A DNA stretch of 64,000 nt, taken from positions 352,154,027 through 352,218,026 of the forward strand of contig NC_090439.1 of the NCBI RefSeq assembly GCF_031143425.1, given 5' to 3'. The DNA comes from Pleurodeles waltl (lineage: Eukaryota > Chordata > Amphibia > Caudata > Salamandridae). The notes beneath the pieces were generated by a model. That model saw only the letters and a list, made by a program, of their open reading frames with translations. It was not told where the DNA came from and did no database searches. Both the position numbers and the translations under genes were made by a program. This document shows, piece after piece, positions 35,815 to 46,649 of the stretch. Position 1 is the first letter of the stretch, and every line of letters begins with the position of its first letter.

Positions 35815-37411
35815 CTTTGTGTCTCTCTGGAATCATAGTTTAAAATCCTAACTTATGGTGAAGTCCAATTTTGAATTGCAATTCTAAAAATGCCACTTTT
35901 AGAAAGTTGCTATTTTCTTGCCTTAGCCATTTAGAGCCTTTCTCTGCCCACATATCTGGGTGTAGTCAGCAGTTAGTTTTTGTGTATTCTTTCTAGATAG
36001 CCACAAATAATAGGATGGGAGCTTTGGTGTCACTAAATGAGTCATTATGGGCTGGATGGGAGGGAGTAGCTGGACACAGCCTCACATCTGAATGAGCTGT
36101 GTCCTGTCCACACACAAGGGACTTAACACCCCTGCATTGTTACTCCAGCCAGCTTGGAACCAGGGGAGGAGGGGAATTCCTTGCACTTCAAAGCCACTGT
36201 CTAGAAGCTTCTCCCACCTTCCAGAACAAGGGCACTAAAGTATAAACACTGGACCTCAGACACCACCACTTAAGTACACTTCTAGACCTGTGGATACTCT
36301 GCTAAGAAGGAAAACTGCTCTGCTGCCAAAGGCTTGCCACTATGCTGGACTGCTGTTTTGCTGGACTCTTGCTTTGATGTGCTGACCAGTGCCTGCAGCC
36401 CTCTTGCCTCGGAGTGAGAAGTACTAGATCTGCATGTCTCCATCACAGAACTTAGAGTGACTCTAAGGGCTAGTTGGCTGGCCTCCTGATCTGAAGTCTC
36501 AGGGACAGAAAGACTTCCATCCACGGTGCTCCTGCACCTGGACTCTGCTCATTGTGAGTCTGTCCTATCAAGTGATATGACTGCAGTCCAGGACCTTTGG
36601 AAGAGAGCCTGAGGTGTTTGCTCCAGCAGACCCCCGAATCGCCACTGTTGCATGTAAAGAAACAACAGATCACCTCTACTGCGTGGGTCGCAACCCATGC
36701 AACCAGACTTGCATCGCCCCTGTACCACGCATCTTGAAACCAGCACATCATCTTCAGAACCAACACTGCTGCGTTTTTCTTGGCACAAGGACCTCACATC
36801 CCTGATGACGGCATCCTCAAAGTTGACGATGAAACTAGGCATTGCAGCCTCTGCACTCATCGGTACCAATGCATTGCCTCAACTGCACATCAGATCCTCA
36901 CCATTGACACAGTAGGAACTCACACCGCAGCCTTACTACATCTCGGAACTGGCGCACTGCTGCTGTTGCATGGGGAAAAGGAATGCAATTCCGCTAGGGC
37001 ATGGTTCCAAGCCAACGCATGCTCCGCAAACCAAATTTAAGGTACTTTGGTTCAGTGGGCCTTACTGGGTCCCAATAGCCAGTTCGCGCTCCATAGCGTT
37101 TGGCCTGAACTTCCGACTTTGTCCGGTTCAAATAGATAAGTGCTGTATTACAGTTTATTTATTTAAATAGGTTCAAACCTGGTGTAGGATCCTTTTCGTG
37201 TGGATTTTCATTATTTTACTGTTAGAAGTGTTGCACAAATACTTTACAGATTGCCTCTGCCTCCAGGTTAACCCTGACTGCTCTGCGTCAAGCTACCTGG
37301 AGTTGAGCACAGGTTAATTTGGGGTTTGGTTTGTGCCTTACCCTGACTAGGATTGTGGTTGCTGCTTCATCAGGACTAACACCCGAGTCAACCGAAAACC
37401 CAGTTTCTAAC
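35815..37411 (-). mobile_element. LTR family A (copy 3), truncated, sense on minus strand
   Basis: Aligns by eye with the right three quarters of the copy at 16166-18285: GCCACTTTTAGAAAGTTGC against GGCACTTTTAGAAATTGGA; the 'caaatactttacagattgcctctg' segment; an end of CCAGTTTCTAACA against CCATTTCTAAC. The equivalent of the first 600 bp is missing at the (TA)n side. Confidence 0.5.
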
Positions 37412-38977
37412 ATCATCGATTTTGGTTCGTATGGATGGATGACGCATCACCTGGGGTCCCAGTTGAGAATGTTTTTTTCACCTGTATTTTTGTGGTTTTG
37501 ATATATGCACAGTAAAAAGATTTTAAATATGGGTTAAAATTTATCCAGACTTCAACAACCACAGAGGAATTTCATAGATAAAAAGCAGTGTTTCCTTTTT
37601 TATTGCTTTTTCACTTCCATTGAACCAATACTAACAGAACTAGAAGAGTGGAATGCACACGGAAAATATTTTGTTCAGAAATATGTTTGTACTACTTAGT
37701 GATAAATTCAGTTCCAAAGACTCTACTAAATGAAACTTCAAATTTCAAAAATGTGTTTTGTAAAGAGCCCATCGTCTGATTGTGCTAACACTTTGCCTTT
37801 TCCAAGTCTATAACCTTCAGTAAACAATTTCAACATATTTCATATCAAAATAACTTTGTGTGCCTCTACATTTTACTATCTGAAACTGTTTCATCTTTCA
37901 ATTGAGTAGTGATCTGTCTAATCATGCTGACTCCTACTTTCAGGACTTGCCTCCCAGACAGAGGGAGCTGTCTGGTCGCCAGAGACCTATTAGGAAGTTA
38001 CAGTAGGCTTAGAGCCTGCCCATTGCTTACCAGTTGCTGACTTTTTTGCAGTAACTCTCATTTGCCTACCTCTTATTCAATGGCTTGCCTTCTCTTCTTG
38101 TGTTCATCCCTCCCTTTAAGATAGACTCTTTACAATTCTTTTGATTAGATGACTTGTATCCTTCCACTGCTCACATTTAAGGACCTAGCTTTTTCTTTTT
38201 CATTCAGAACCCTATGAGTGGTAAGTATTAGTGTTTTATCTCCCTCTTGTGCTGCTTCCTCCCTCAGAAACCCACTGCCACCACTGCGTTGTCCCCACCC
38301 ATCCTAACTTATCTGTAAATGCACACGAACTGGAATATTTTTGCTGGAGTATGGACGAGGAGCAGAATTTAGGGGTTGTGTGCTTTTTTCTCTACTTTCC
38401 AAATATTGCATGAAAGCAGAAGCTTTTGGCACACAAAGGGCCTCATTATGATTTTGGGCATCGAACGGCCAGACCGCCACATTGGCGGTCCTAAAAAGAC
38501 TGCCATGTTGGCGGTGTTTCAGACTGCCACATTATACACAGTTATACAGGCAGGACCCCTAACCGCCAACTAAAAAAGACAGACCTGCCACAGTGCGGAG
38601 GCCCAGAAATAGGTAGTCCAACCTCCAGCCCCGACAGCACAGCAACCAACCACTGACCGTATTACAAGCCCAAAGTTGCAGTGGCGGGCACCCATGGTGG
38701 TCAGCCAATGGCAGTCCGAACCACAGCAGTCCACGGTCACAAAAGTAATACACAACAGCACACTGGATGGATTTGAAACCTATACAGCTGACATACATTC
38801 CCACACTGGACACACCTGCAAAGGACACTATAAAACACACCCCTTCACAGACCACAATCCTCTCCATCACCAACTCAATACAGGGAAGTCAGAGCTAATT
38901 ATTCAACACAGCAGCACAGATATTAGGCACCAATTGCCTGGGAAGAGAAGGTCTTGGCCATCTTGTAGCCTGAGGGA
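37226..38977. repeat. Tandem segmental duplication, copy 1
   Basis: From 37226 (3' end of LTR A) through 38439 (Harbinger left end) to about 38977 the sequence recurs from 39973 onward in the same order. Examples are TTTGGTTTGTGCCTTACCCT at 37326 and 40074, and GATTAGATGACTTGTATCC at 38142 and 41538. The offset is about 2.75 kb at the start and 3.39 kb after the LINE fragment in copy 2. Similarity is high but not perfect. Confidence 0.8.
37874..38438. other. Unassigned DNA inside the duplication
   Basis: AT-rich DNA. Bases 37874-38137 are absent from copy 2, where the LINE fragment stands instead. No gene seen. Confidence 0.4.
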
Positions 38978-39837
38978 TTGACAGGTATGGCTACTGGAGT
39001 TGAGTCTGGTAAGTTACAGCACTAAAAATTTTATCAAAATGCAATGGGATGCATGAATGCAGCTCACCTTTTGCCACTTTTACTGTCACGCCACTTACTA
39101 ACACAATATTCACTTGTCCTAAGACCGAAGAAATCTAATTGTCAACTCACAACTGAAGTGTTCTTACATGGGGGGAGAACATTTGTGTATAGTGTGTGTA
39201 ATACAGGAAGTTACATGACAACAACTCCCAGCAGGCACTGTTCTACAACTCCAAACCCCAGACCAGTGTTTCCATCTCCACACACTCTTGTTTGTTAGCT
39301 CCTAATTGAGGTGTACTCACCTGGGAGGATAACATTTGTATAGTGTTTAGTACAGGGACTGACATGACTGCAACTCACAGCAGGCTCTGTATCTGTCACT
39401 CCAAACAGTAGCAAAGTGGTCACTCGCCCACATACCTCTGTTTGTCAAATCACAAATAAATTATACTCATCTGGGAAGATACCATTTGTAGGGTGTTTAT
39501 AGTACAGGGAGTTACGGCCAGGAGGCACTGCTATGGCCAGGAGGTGCTGTTACTGCCACTCCACTCAGCCAGCCCAGTGTCTTTTTTTCCAAAGACCCCA
39601 GTGTGATAACTCAGACATGATGTGTACTCACCAGTGAAGATAACATTTATATAGTGTATGTACTAGAGAGAGTGACATGACTGCAACTCCCAGGAGGCTC
39701 TGTTTCGGTCACTCCCAACACCAGCACAGTGGTCACCTGCTCATAACCCCTGTTTGTCAACTCACAAATGAAGTATACTCACCTGGGAAGATACCATTTG
39801 TACAGTATGTGTATTATTGGGAGTTACATGACTGCTA
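38439..39837 (+). mobile_element. Harbinger left-end fragment (duplication copy 1), Myb2 exon deleted
   Basis: Starts GGGCCTCATTATGATTTTGG with CCGCCA/TGGCGG motifs, the same terminus type as 41832. Relative to H3 it jumps from the equivalent of about 42329 to about 42742 (CACCAATTG then CCTGGGAAGAG), removing the whole Myb2 exon 1. It keeps about 290 bp (38978-39268) that H3 lacks. It continues into the 156-bp satellite and stops at a fragment of LTR B. Confidence 0.7.
39130..39837. repeat. About 156-bp satellite, copy-1 array
   Basis: About five units containing GTGTACTCACCTGGGAGGAT, 'aacatttgtatagtgtgt', 'gacatgactgcaactcc', 'ggctctgt' and 'cctctgtttgtcaa'. Landmarks lie near 39311, 39466, 39626 and 39775. 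The same satellite fills the Myb2 intron of H3. Confidence 0.8.
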
Positions 39838-39969
39838 AGTACAGGTTAGGGAAAGAACACTGGTGCTGGGGCCTGGTTAGCAGGCCTCAGCACACTTTCA
39901 AATCAAAACTTAGCATCAGCAAAGGCAAAAAGTCAGGGGGTAACCATGCAAAGGAGGCATTTCCTTACA
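39838..39969 (+). mobile_element. LTR family B, 3' end fragment
   Basis: TACAGGTTAGGGAAAGAACA through GGCATTTCCTTACA matches the last 130 bp of the LTR at 46650-49326. It marks the junction between the two duplication copies; the remainder of the LTR is missing. Confidence 0.75.
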
Positions 39970-39972
39970 GAA

Positions 39973-42329
39973 TTGTTGCACAACTACTTTACAGATTACC
40001 TCTACCTCCAGGTTAGCCTTGACTTTGTTCTGCGTCAAGCTACTGTGGGTTGAGCACAGGTTAATTTAGGGTTTGGTTTGTGCCTTACCCTGACTAGGAT
40101 TGTGGTTTATTGCTTCACCAGGACAAACACCCCAGTCAACCAACAACCCAGTTTCTAACATCATCGAAGTTGGTTCCTATGGATGGATGCTGCAGCACCT
40201 GGGGGCGTGGTTTAGAATGTTTTTTGCACATGTATTTTTGTTGTTTTGATATATGCACAATAATTGTTTTTTAAATATGGGTTAAACAAATTCCAGACTT
40301 CAACAACCACAGAGGAATTTCATAAATATAGAGCAGTGTTTCCTTTTTTATACAATTACTTTTTTACTTTAATTGAACCAATACTAACAGAACTAGAACA
40401 GTGGGATGCACACAGAAAATATTTTGTTCAATAAGATGTTTGAACTACTTAGTGATAAATTCAGTTCCAAAGACTCTACTAAATGAACTTCAAATTTCAA
40501 AAATTTGTTTTGTAAATAGCCCATCGTCTGATTGCGCTAACACTTTGCCTTTTCCAAGTCTATAACCTTCAATACACAATTCCAACATATTTCATATCAA
40601 AATAACAATGCCTCTACATTTTGGGTGGGTGGGAGGTGGGTTACTGCTCGAAGAGCCATGTTTTGAGGTGCTTTCTGAAGGTTAGGAGGTCTTGGGTCTT
40701 GCGTAGATTGGGGGGGGAGGGAGTTCCAGGTTTTGGCAACGAGGTGGGAGAAGGATCGGCCGCTGGAGGTGGTGCGTTGGATGCAGGGGACTGTAGCGAG
40801 GCTGAGGTCGGCGGAGCGGACTGTCGAGTTGGTTTGTGGAAGTTGATTCATTCGTTGAGGTAGGCCAGTCCGGTGTCGTGGAGGGCTTTGTGAGTGTGGA
40901 CAAGGATTTTGCAAATGATCCTTTTGTGGATGGGCAGCCAGTGTAGGGATCTGAGATGGTCAGAGATGTGTTTGTGGCGAGGGAGGTTGAGGATGAGACG
41001 TGCTGCTGCGTTTGGGATGCGCTGGAGTTTTCTCTGAAGCTTGGCTGTGGTCCCAGCGTAGAGGGCGTTGCCGTAGTCCAGTCTGCTGCCTATGAGGGCG
41101 TGGGTGACCGTTCTTGTTGTTTCTAAAGGAATCCATTTGAAAGTCTTGCATAGCATGCAAAGGGTGTTAAAGCAGGAGGATGATATGGCGTTGATTTGCT
41201 GAGTCATGGAGAGAGATGAGTCCAGTATAATGCCGAGATTGCGTGCGTGGGTGATGGGTGTTGGGGGTGGTCCAAGGGTGGTGGGCCACCAAGAGTCATT
41301 CCATGCTGTCTTGTTGGGACCAAAGATTATGATCTCGTTTTTTTCTGAGTTCAATTTGAGGTGGCTTGCTGTCATCCAGTTAGCGGTGGCAAGGAGCCGG
41401 TGTGTAGGTTATTCTTGGCGGTGGATGGGTTCCTCGTGAGGGAGATGATGAGCTGGGTGTAGTCAGCGTATGAAATGGTGAGGCCGTGGGGGCAGATGAT
41501 GTTGGCAAGAGGAGCCATGTATATCTTGAAGAGGGTGATTAGATGACTTGTATCCTTCCACTGCTCACATTTAAGGACCTACCTTTTTCGTTTTCATTCA
41601 GAACCCTATGAGTGGTAAGTTTTAGTGTTTTATCTCCCTCTTGTGCTGCTTCCTCCATCAGAAACCCACTGCCACCAGTGTGTTGTCCCCACCCATCCTA
41701 ACGTATCTGTAAATGCACACTAACTGGAATATTTTTGCTGGAGTATGGATGAGGAGCGGAATTTAGGGGTTGTGTGCTTTTTTCTCTACATTCCAAATAT
41801 TGCATGAAAGCAGAAGCTTTTGGCACTCAAAGGGCCTCCTATGAGTTTGGGCATCGGACCGCCGGACCACCACGTTGGCGGTCCTAAAAAGAATGCCATG
41901 TTGGCAGTGTTTCAGACCGCCACATTACAATTTATACAGGCAGGACCACCAACCGCCAACCAAAAAAGACAGACCAGCAGCAGTGCGGAGGCCCAGAAAT
42001 AGGTAGTCCAACCTCCAGCCCCGACAGCACAGCAACCAACCACTGACCGTATTACAAGCCCAAAGTCGCAGTGGCGGGCACCCATTTTGGTCAGCCAATG
42101 GCGGTCCGAACCACAGCGGTCTACGGTCACAAAAGTAATACACAACGGCACACTGGATGGATTCGAAACCTATACAGCTGACACACATTCCCACACTGGA
42201 CACACCTGCAAAGGACACTACAAAACACACACCCCTTCAGAGACCACAATCCTCTGCAACACCAACTCAACACACAGAAGCCAGAGCTAATTATTCACCA
42301 CAGCAACACAGATACTAGGCACCAATTGT
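39973..42329. repeat. Tandem segmental duplication, copy 2
   Basis: Repeats 37226 onward: the LTR A end (39973-40161), its flank, then the Harbinger left end (41832). It is interrupted by a LINE fragment (40622-41536), which replaced about 264 bp still present in copy 1. Confidence 0.8.
40622..41536 (-). mobile_element. L2/CR1-like LINE fragment, RT end to C-terminus
   Basis: On the minus strand it encodes the late part of a non-LTR reverse transcriptase. ISYADYTQ is the motif-C box with the second Asp lost. Then come WMTASHLKLNSEKNEI, ARNLGIILDSSLSM, RLILNLPRHKHISDHL and, in shifted frames, KTWNSLPP. This order is typical of the L2/CR1 group. The 5' part, including endonuclease, is absent and there is no clear tail repeat at the 3' side. 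Same family as the fragment at 55858-56295. It sits only in duplication copy 2, so it is younger than the duplication. Confidence 0.75.
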
Positions 42330-42779
42330 TTTCTCACCATCTCTTTTCACACCCAGCACACACTTTTGTAAGTCACACCCTTTTGCACTTCCCCTCTTTA
42401 GTAAGTCACCGTCACATTTTGTTTTATATTCCACCATGTCACTTTCTAAAATCCATGTTTTTCTGAGGATGAGTTGAGAGTCATGGTGGATGAAATCATA
42501 TGAGTAGAACCACAATTGTTTGGAGCACAAGTTCAGCATACTCCTCTCATTAGGAACATGGAAAGGTGGAACAGGATAGTTGAAAGAGTCAATGGTGTAG
42601 GCACAACCCTGCATACAAAGGAGGACATCAGGAAGAGGTGGAACAACCTCAGGGGCAAGGTCCGCTCCCTGGTCTCCAGGCACCAGATGCAGGTCAAAAA
42701 GACTGGCAGTGGCCCTCCTAGTGTTGCATTACATCTCTTTCCCTGGGAAGAGAATGTCTTGGCCATCTTGTAGCCTGAG

Positions 42780-44220
42780 GGATTTCCATCTCCACATACT
42801 CTTGTTTGTTAACTCCCAATTGAGGTGTACTCACCTGGGAGGATAGCATTTGTATAGTGTGTAGTACAGGGACTGACATGACTGCAACTCACAGCAGGCT
42901 CTGTATCTGTCACTCCAAACACTATCAAAGTAGTCACTCGCCCACATACCTCTGTTTGTCAAATCATAAATAAATTATACTAATCTGGGAAGATACCATT
43001 TGTATGGTGTGTATAGTACAGGGTGTTATGGCCAGGAGGCACTGCTACGGCCAGGAGGTGCTGTTACTGCTACTCCACTCAGCCAGCCTAGTGTCTTTTT
43101 TTTTTCAAAGACCCCAGTGTGATAACTCACACATGAAGTGTACTCACCAATGAGGATAACATTTATATAGTGTATGTACTAGAGAGAGTGACATGACTGA
43201 AACTCCCAGGAGGCTCTGTTACGGTCACTCCCAACACCAGCACAGTGGTCACCTGCTCATAAACCCCTGTTTGTCAACTCACAAATGAAGTATGCTCACC
43301 TAGAAAGATACCATTTGTAGAGTGTGTGTTTTATTTGGAGTTACATGACTGCTAAGGCCAGGAGGCACCCTTACTGTTACACCACTCAGCCAGCCCAGTG
43401 TCCAATTCTTCAAAGATCCCTTTGTGGTAGCTTACACATGAAGTGTACTCACCTGGGAGGATAACATTTGCATAATGTGTGTACTACAGAGAGTGACATG
43501 ACTGCAACTCCCAGAAGGCTCTGTTACTGTCACTTCAAATACCAGTCCAGTGTTCTCTTCTCCAAATACCCTTGTTTGGTAACCCACAAATGAAGTGTGC
43601 TAACCTGGGGGGATAACATTTATCAAGTGTGTGTAGTAGAGGGAGTTTCATTACTGCAACTCCCAGGAGGCACTGTTTCATCAACTTCAAACAACAGCCA
43701 AGTGTTCAGTTATCCAACTACCCTCCTTTTAGAACTCACAAATCAAGTGTAGTCACCTGTGGGGATGACAGTTATCAGCTGTATAAAGTAGAGGGAGTGA
43801 CATGACTGCTAAGGCGAGAACGCTCTGTCTCTCCCAATCAAAACACAAGCCCAGTGTTCTCATGCCAAAATACCCCTGTGTCTTAACTCTTAAATAAAGT
43901 TTACTCATCTGGTAGGATAAAATTTGTATGGTGGGGGGAAGATGAGGGAGTCACCAGAATGTAAAACTCAATAGGCCCTATGTCACTTACTCTAAAATAA
44001 AAATAATGTTCACTTGCCCAATTACATCTATTCATGAAATCTCAATTAAAAATCACTAATCTGGGAGGATACCATCTGTCGTGTGTGTAGTATGGAGAGT
44101 GACATGACTGCAACTCCCAGGAAGACCTGTTTCAGTAACTTCAAACACCACACCAGTGTTCACTTGTAAAAATACCCTTGCCTGCTAACTCTCAATTGAA
44201 GTTTACTCACTTGGGAGGGA
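42780..44220. repeat. About 156-bp satellite in the Myb2 intron of H3
   Basis: Nine to ten diverged units. Landmarks matching GTGTACTCACCTGGGAGGAT occur near 42828, 42976, 43138, 43291, 43445, 43597, 43750, 43900, 44055 and 44205, about 150-160 bp apart. On the minus strand several units contain CAGGTGAGTAC, a perfect splice-donor consensus. Early units match the array at 39130-39837. Confidence 0.85.
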
Positions 44221-44777
44221 CCAAGATACAGATCATGCTCAACTCTGAGATGTGTCTAGCCACCTAGCTCCATCTTGATCTGCTAACCCAACATGAAACT
44301 ATTGAGGACTGGAAGGGCACCTTACCTAGTGTGCAAACCAATGATCCCAAAGGCATCAAGATGCATCACCAGAATGGTATCAGCAGCAGACCCATTCACA
44401 ATGCACTGATCACTTGATGACTCCAATCACATATATAGCAAAGTCCTGGGTCTGCCTGCATAATAGTAAACTGGGCCTCAAAATGGCCAAAGACAAATGT
44501 TGCCTAGCCACTGTTTTGCCAGCACTGGTGGCAAGATGCCATTCTCAGGCCATCCTCCCAAGGGCTAATGATTTACACATTTCAGCAGCTGCTTGACTCA
44601 AATGGAATTGGCATGCTTCACAAATGTCAGGTCAATACAACCAGTATCATGGGTGCCTGTCACAATAGGATAACGTGCAAATCAACTATGTACAAGGTCT
44701 TTGCAAAATGTCACTGTAAACCTTTGGAGGTAGATATCACAATACATTCAGTAACATTGTACGTTTCACATCAACAG
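44221..44777. other. Remaining Myb2 intron of H3
   Basis: Sequence between the satellite and the exon 2 acceptor. The open frames at 44414 and 44568 have no recognised motif. Confidence 0.4.
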
Positions 44778-44905
44778 GTCGAGCTGCCACTGGCCACACA
44801 GAGCCCACAAAAGAGACTGCCACTACCCCCGTGGTTGAAGCCCTCAGTGATGATGATACTTCTGGACATCTGGACATGGAGGACGGTTCTGGCCCATCTG
44901 GATAC

Positions 44906-45310
44906 GTTGGTCAGTTAGACCTAAAGTCTAAGTTCAGACCTAAAGTCTAACTTTACTCATTGCATAGTTAGACTTTTGGTTTAAGTTTACATCAAAAGTG
45001 CAAACGTAGACTAAAAGTCTAACTTTACCAGTAGTTAAGTTAGAATTGTGTTCTATGTATAGACTTTTGGTCTAAACTTAGACCTAAAGTCTAACTTTAC
45101 TAGTAGTCAAGTTAGACTTTTGGTCCAAGTTTAGACTAAAAGTCTAAAGTTACACCAAAAGTCTAACTTTGCTCATATTAAAGTTAGACTTTTGGTCTTT
45201 TTGTCTAAACTTAGACCAAAAGTCTAACTTTACTCATAGTAAAGTTAGACTTTTGGTCTAAGTTTAGACTTATGCAATAACTTAGACTTATGCAGTAAAA
45301 AAGTTACCTT
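44906..45310. repeat. Palindromic array of AAAGTTAGACTTTTGGTC units
   Basis: The unit and its reverse complement alternate (TTAGACTTTTGGTCTAAG and CTTAGACCAAAAGTCTAA) about ten times, so the block can fold as a series of hairpins. It ends in GAATTGGGCCC, a terminus-like motif. It interrupts the coding part of Myb2 exon 2, so it is an insertion, probably a MITE whose left terminus is lost or unrecognised. Confidence 0.75.
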
Positions 45311-45801
45311 TGTGAATTGGGCCCAGTGAGTCTCACTGTGGCCAGTACATCACCTCCCAGCCCGGTTGCCTCCACATCACAGAGAGCCCTTTGTGCCCCA
45401 TCCTCTGTTCCTAGCACAGTGGCAACCATCTTGTGGGATCCTGAGTCACAGCACAACACCTCTCACAATGATGCTCCAGGAACCAGTGGGAGTGGGCAGC
45501 CTGTGGCAAGTGCACATGGCCGCAGGAGTAGGGTGCATTGGAGGGATGCTGTGGCCCAGTGGGATGAGGCCACTGGGGGTGTTCATGACCAGGACACCAT
45601 CAGCCATCTTCTTTGGGGTCTATCAGAAGTCCCAAGGCGTGATGGGCCAGGTACTTGCATAACTCCGAGAAATCAAGCAGCTGCAGAGGAACTTTCATCA
45701 TGAAGTGTGTGAACAGTGGGAGGCTCACAGTACCAACATGGCCTCCCTAACAGGGGTGCTGAGGGACATTAACACCACCCTGATCAGGGATCGACAATAA
45801 C

Positions 45802-46649
45802 ACACTACCCCTTCCTTTGGCGCATCTAGACCAGGCCCTTCACTGGTGCCAGCCACTGGAAGGGAGGGCCTGTGAGGGGAAGAATCTGCCCCAGACACCC
45901 CTGCCTTTCTAGCAGCGGATCTCCCCCCCCCCCCCCCACCACCACGCAAGCAAGGACATCCAGCAAAGAATCCATGAGGTGCGGATGGCAATGCACCTAC
46001 CACTGCCAGCAAGTGAACTCTTCCAAAATGACCTCCTTTGTATGCCACACATTCACTCTGTTGACTGTTCTCCAACCACCTTCCATTTCCAGTCGGAGGA
46101 GTACACTGGACTTTGGACATCCAATGGTGTGGCATCTACTCCAGTGATTTCATCCACCATGACTGAACCCTTCCCTTTTGTTTTCCATCATACCCCAGTT
46201 TCTTTCATGTACACATTTTCAATAAAGCCAACTATCACAAAAGTAATGTCTGCTTGCTTATGTTCCACATTTTGCTATGTAGAGATGTAAGACCATGTGA
46301 AGCAAATGAGGAAGGCACAAGATACTAATGCAAGGTGGGATATGTTACAGGTACATTGTCCAACAACCAACTCACGCAAATACATTTCTACAATGTCTGG
46401 TCACACCAAACATTTTATTGCATTGTATAGTATATAGCCTGTTGAAATGTCTGGACTATCATAGCCAAAAAAATGACTGACTCATATTGTGACAAGGGAC
46501 ACATACCAAGGTCCAGCCCACAGACCACGGAAGGGAGGCCCTTGTCAGACATTGTTCTGTAGAATAGGCAAGCAGAAAAGTGGATGGTGTCACCAGCTTG
46601 AGCTTTATCACATATCACACCAAACAAATCTAACATCACATATACCAAG
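45802..46649. other. 3' non-coding part of H3 Myb2
   Basis: Contains a poly(C) tract (about 45927-45942), a weakly coding-like plus-strand frame (45872-46147) that may be more of the Myb2 tail, and the AATAAA at 46223. Otherwise nothing recognised. Confidence 0.4.
46223..46228 (+). promoter_or_regulatory. Poly(A) signal for H3 Myb2
   Basis: AATAAA about 420 bases after the Myb2 tail, in the same relative place as the minus-strand AATAAA in H2 (30456). Confidence 0.45.

Larger units (their letters stand above)
42436..45801 (+). pseudogene. Myb/SANT-like protein 2 of H3, decayed
   Basis: Exon 1 reads FSEDELRVMVDEII, stop TGA (42501-42503), then VEPQLFGAQVQHTP, NMERWNRIVERVNGVG, KEDIRKRWNNLRGKVRS and PWEENVLAIL. 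It aligns residue by residue with H2 Myb2 and preserves the Trp that is a stop in H2. Its end and donor are replaced by satellite DNA. Exon 2 begins after ATCAACAG at 44778 (GRAATGHTEPTKE, then an acidic stretch) and is cut by the palindromic array at 44906. It resumes near 45317 and ends about 45801 with the coiled-coil-like tail (NFHHEVCEQWEAHSTNMASL). It cannot be expressed intact. Confidence 0.75.
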
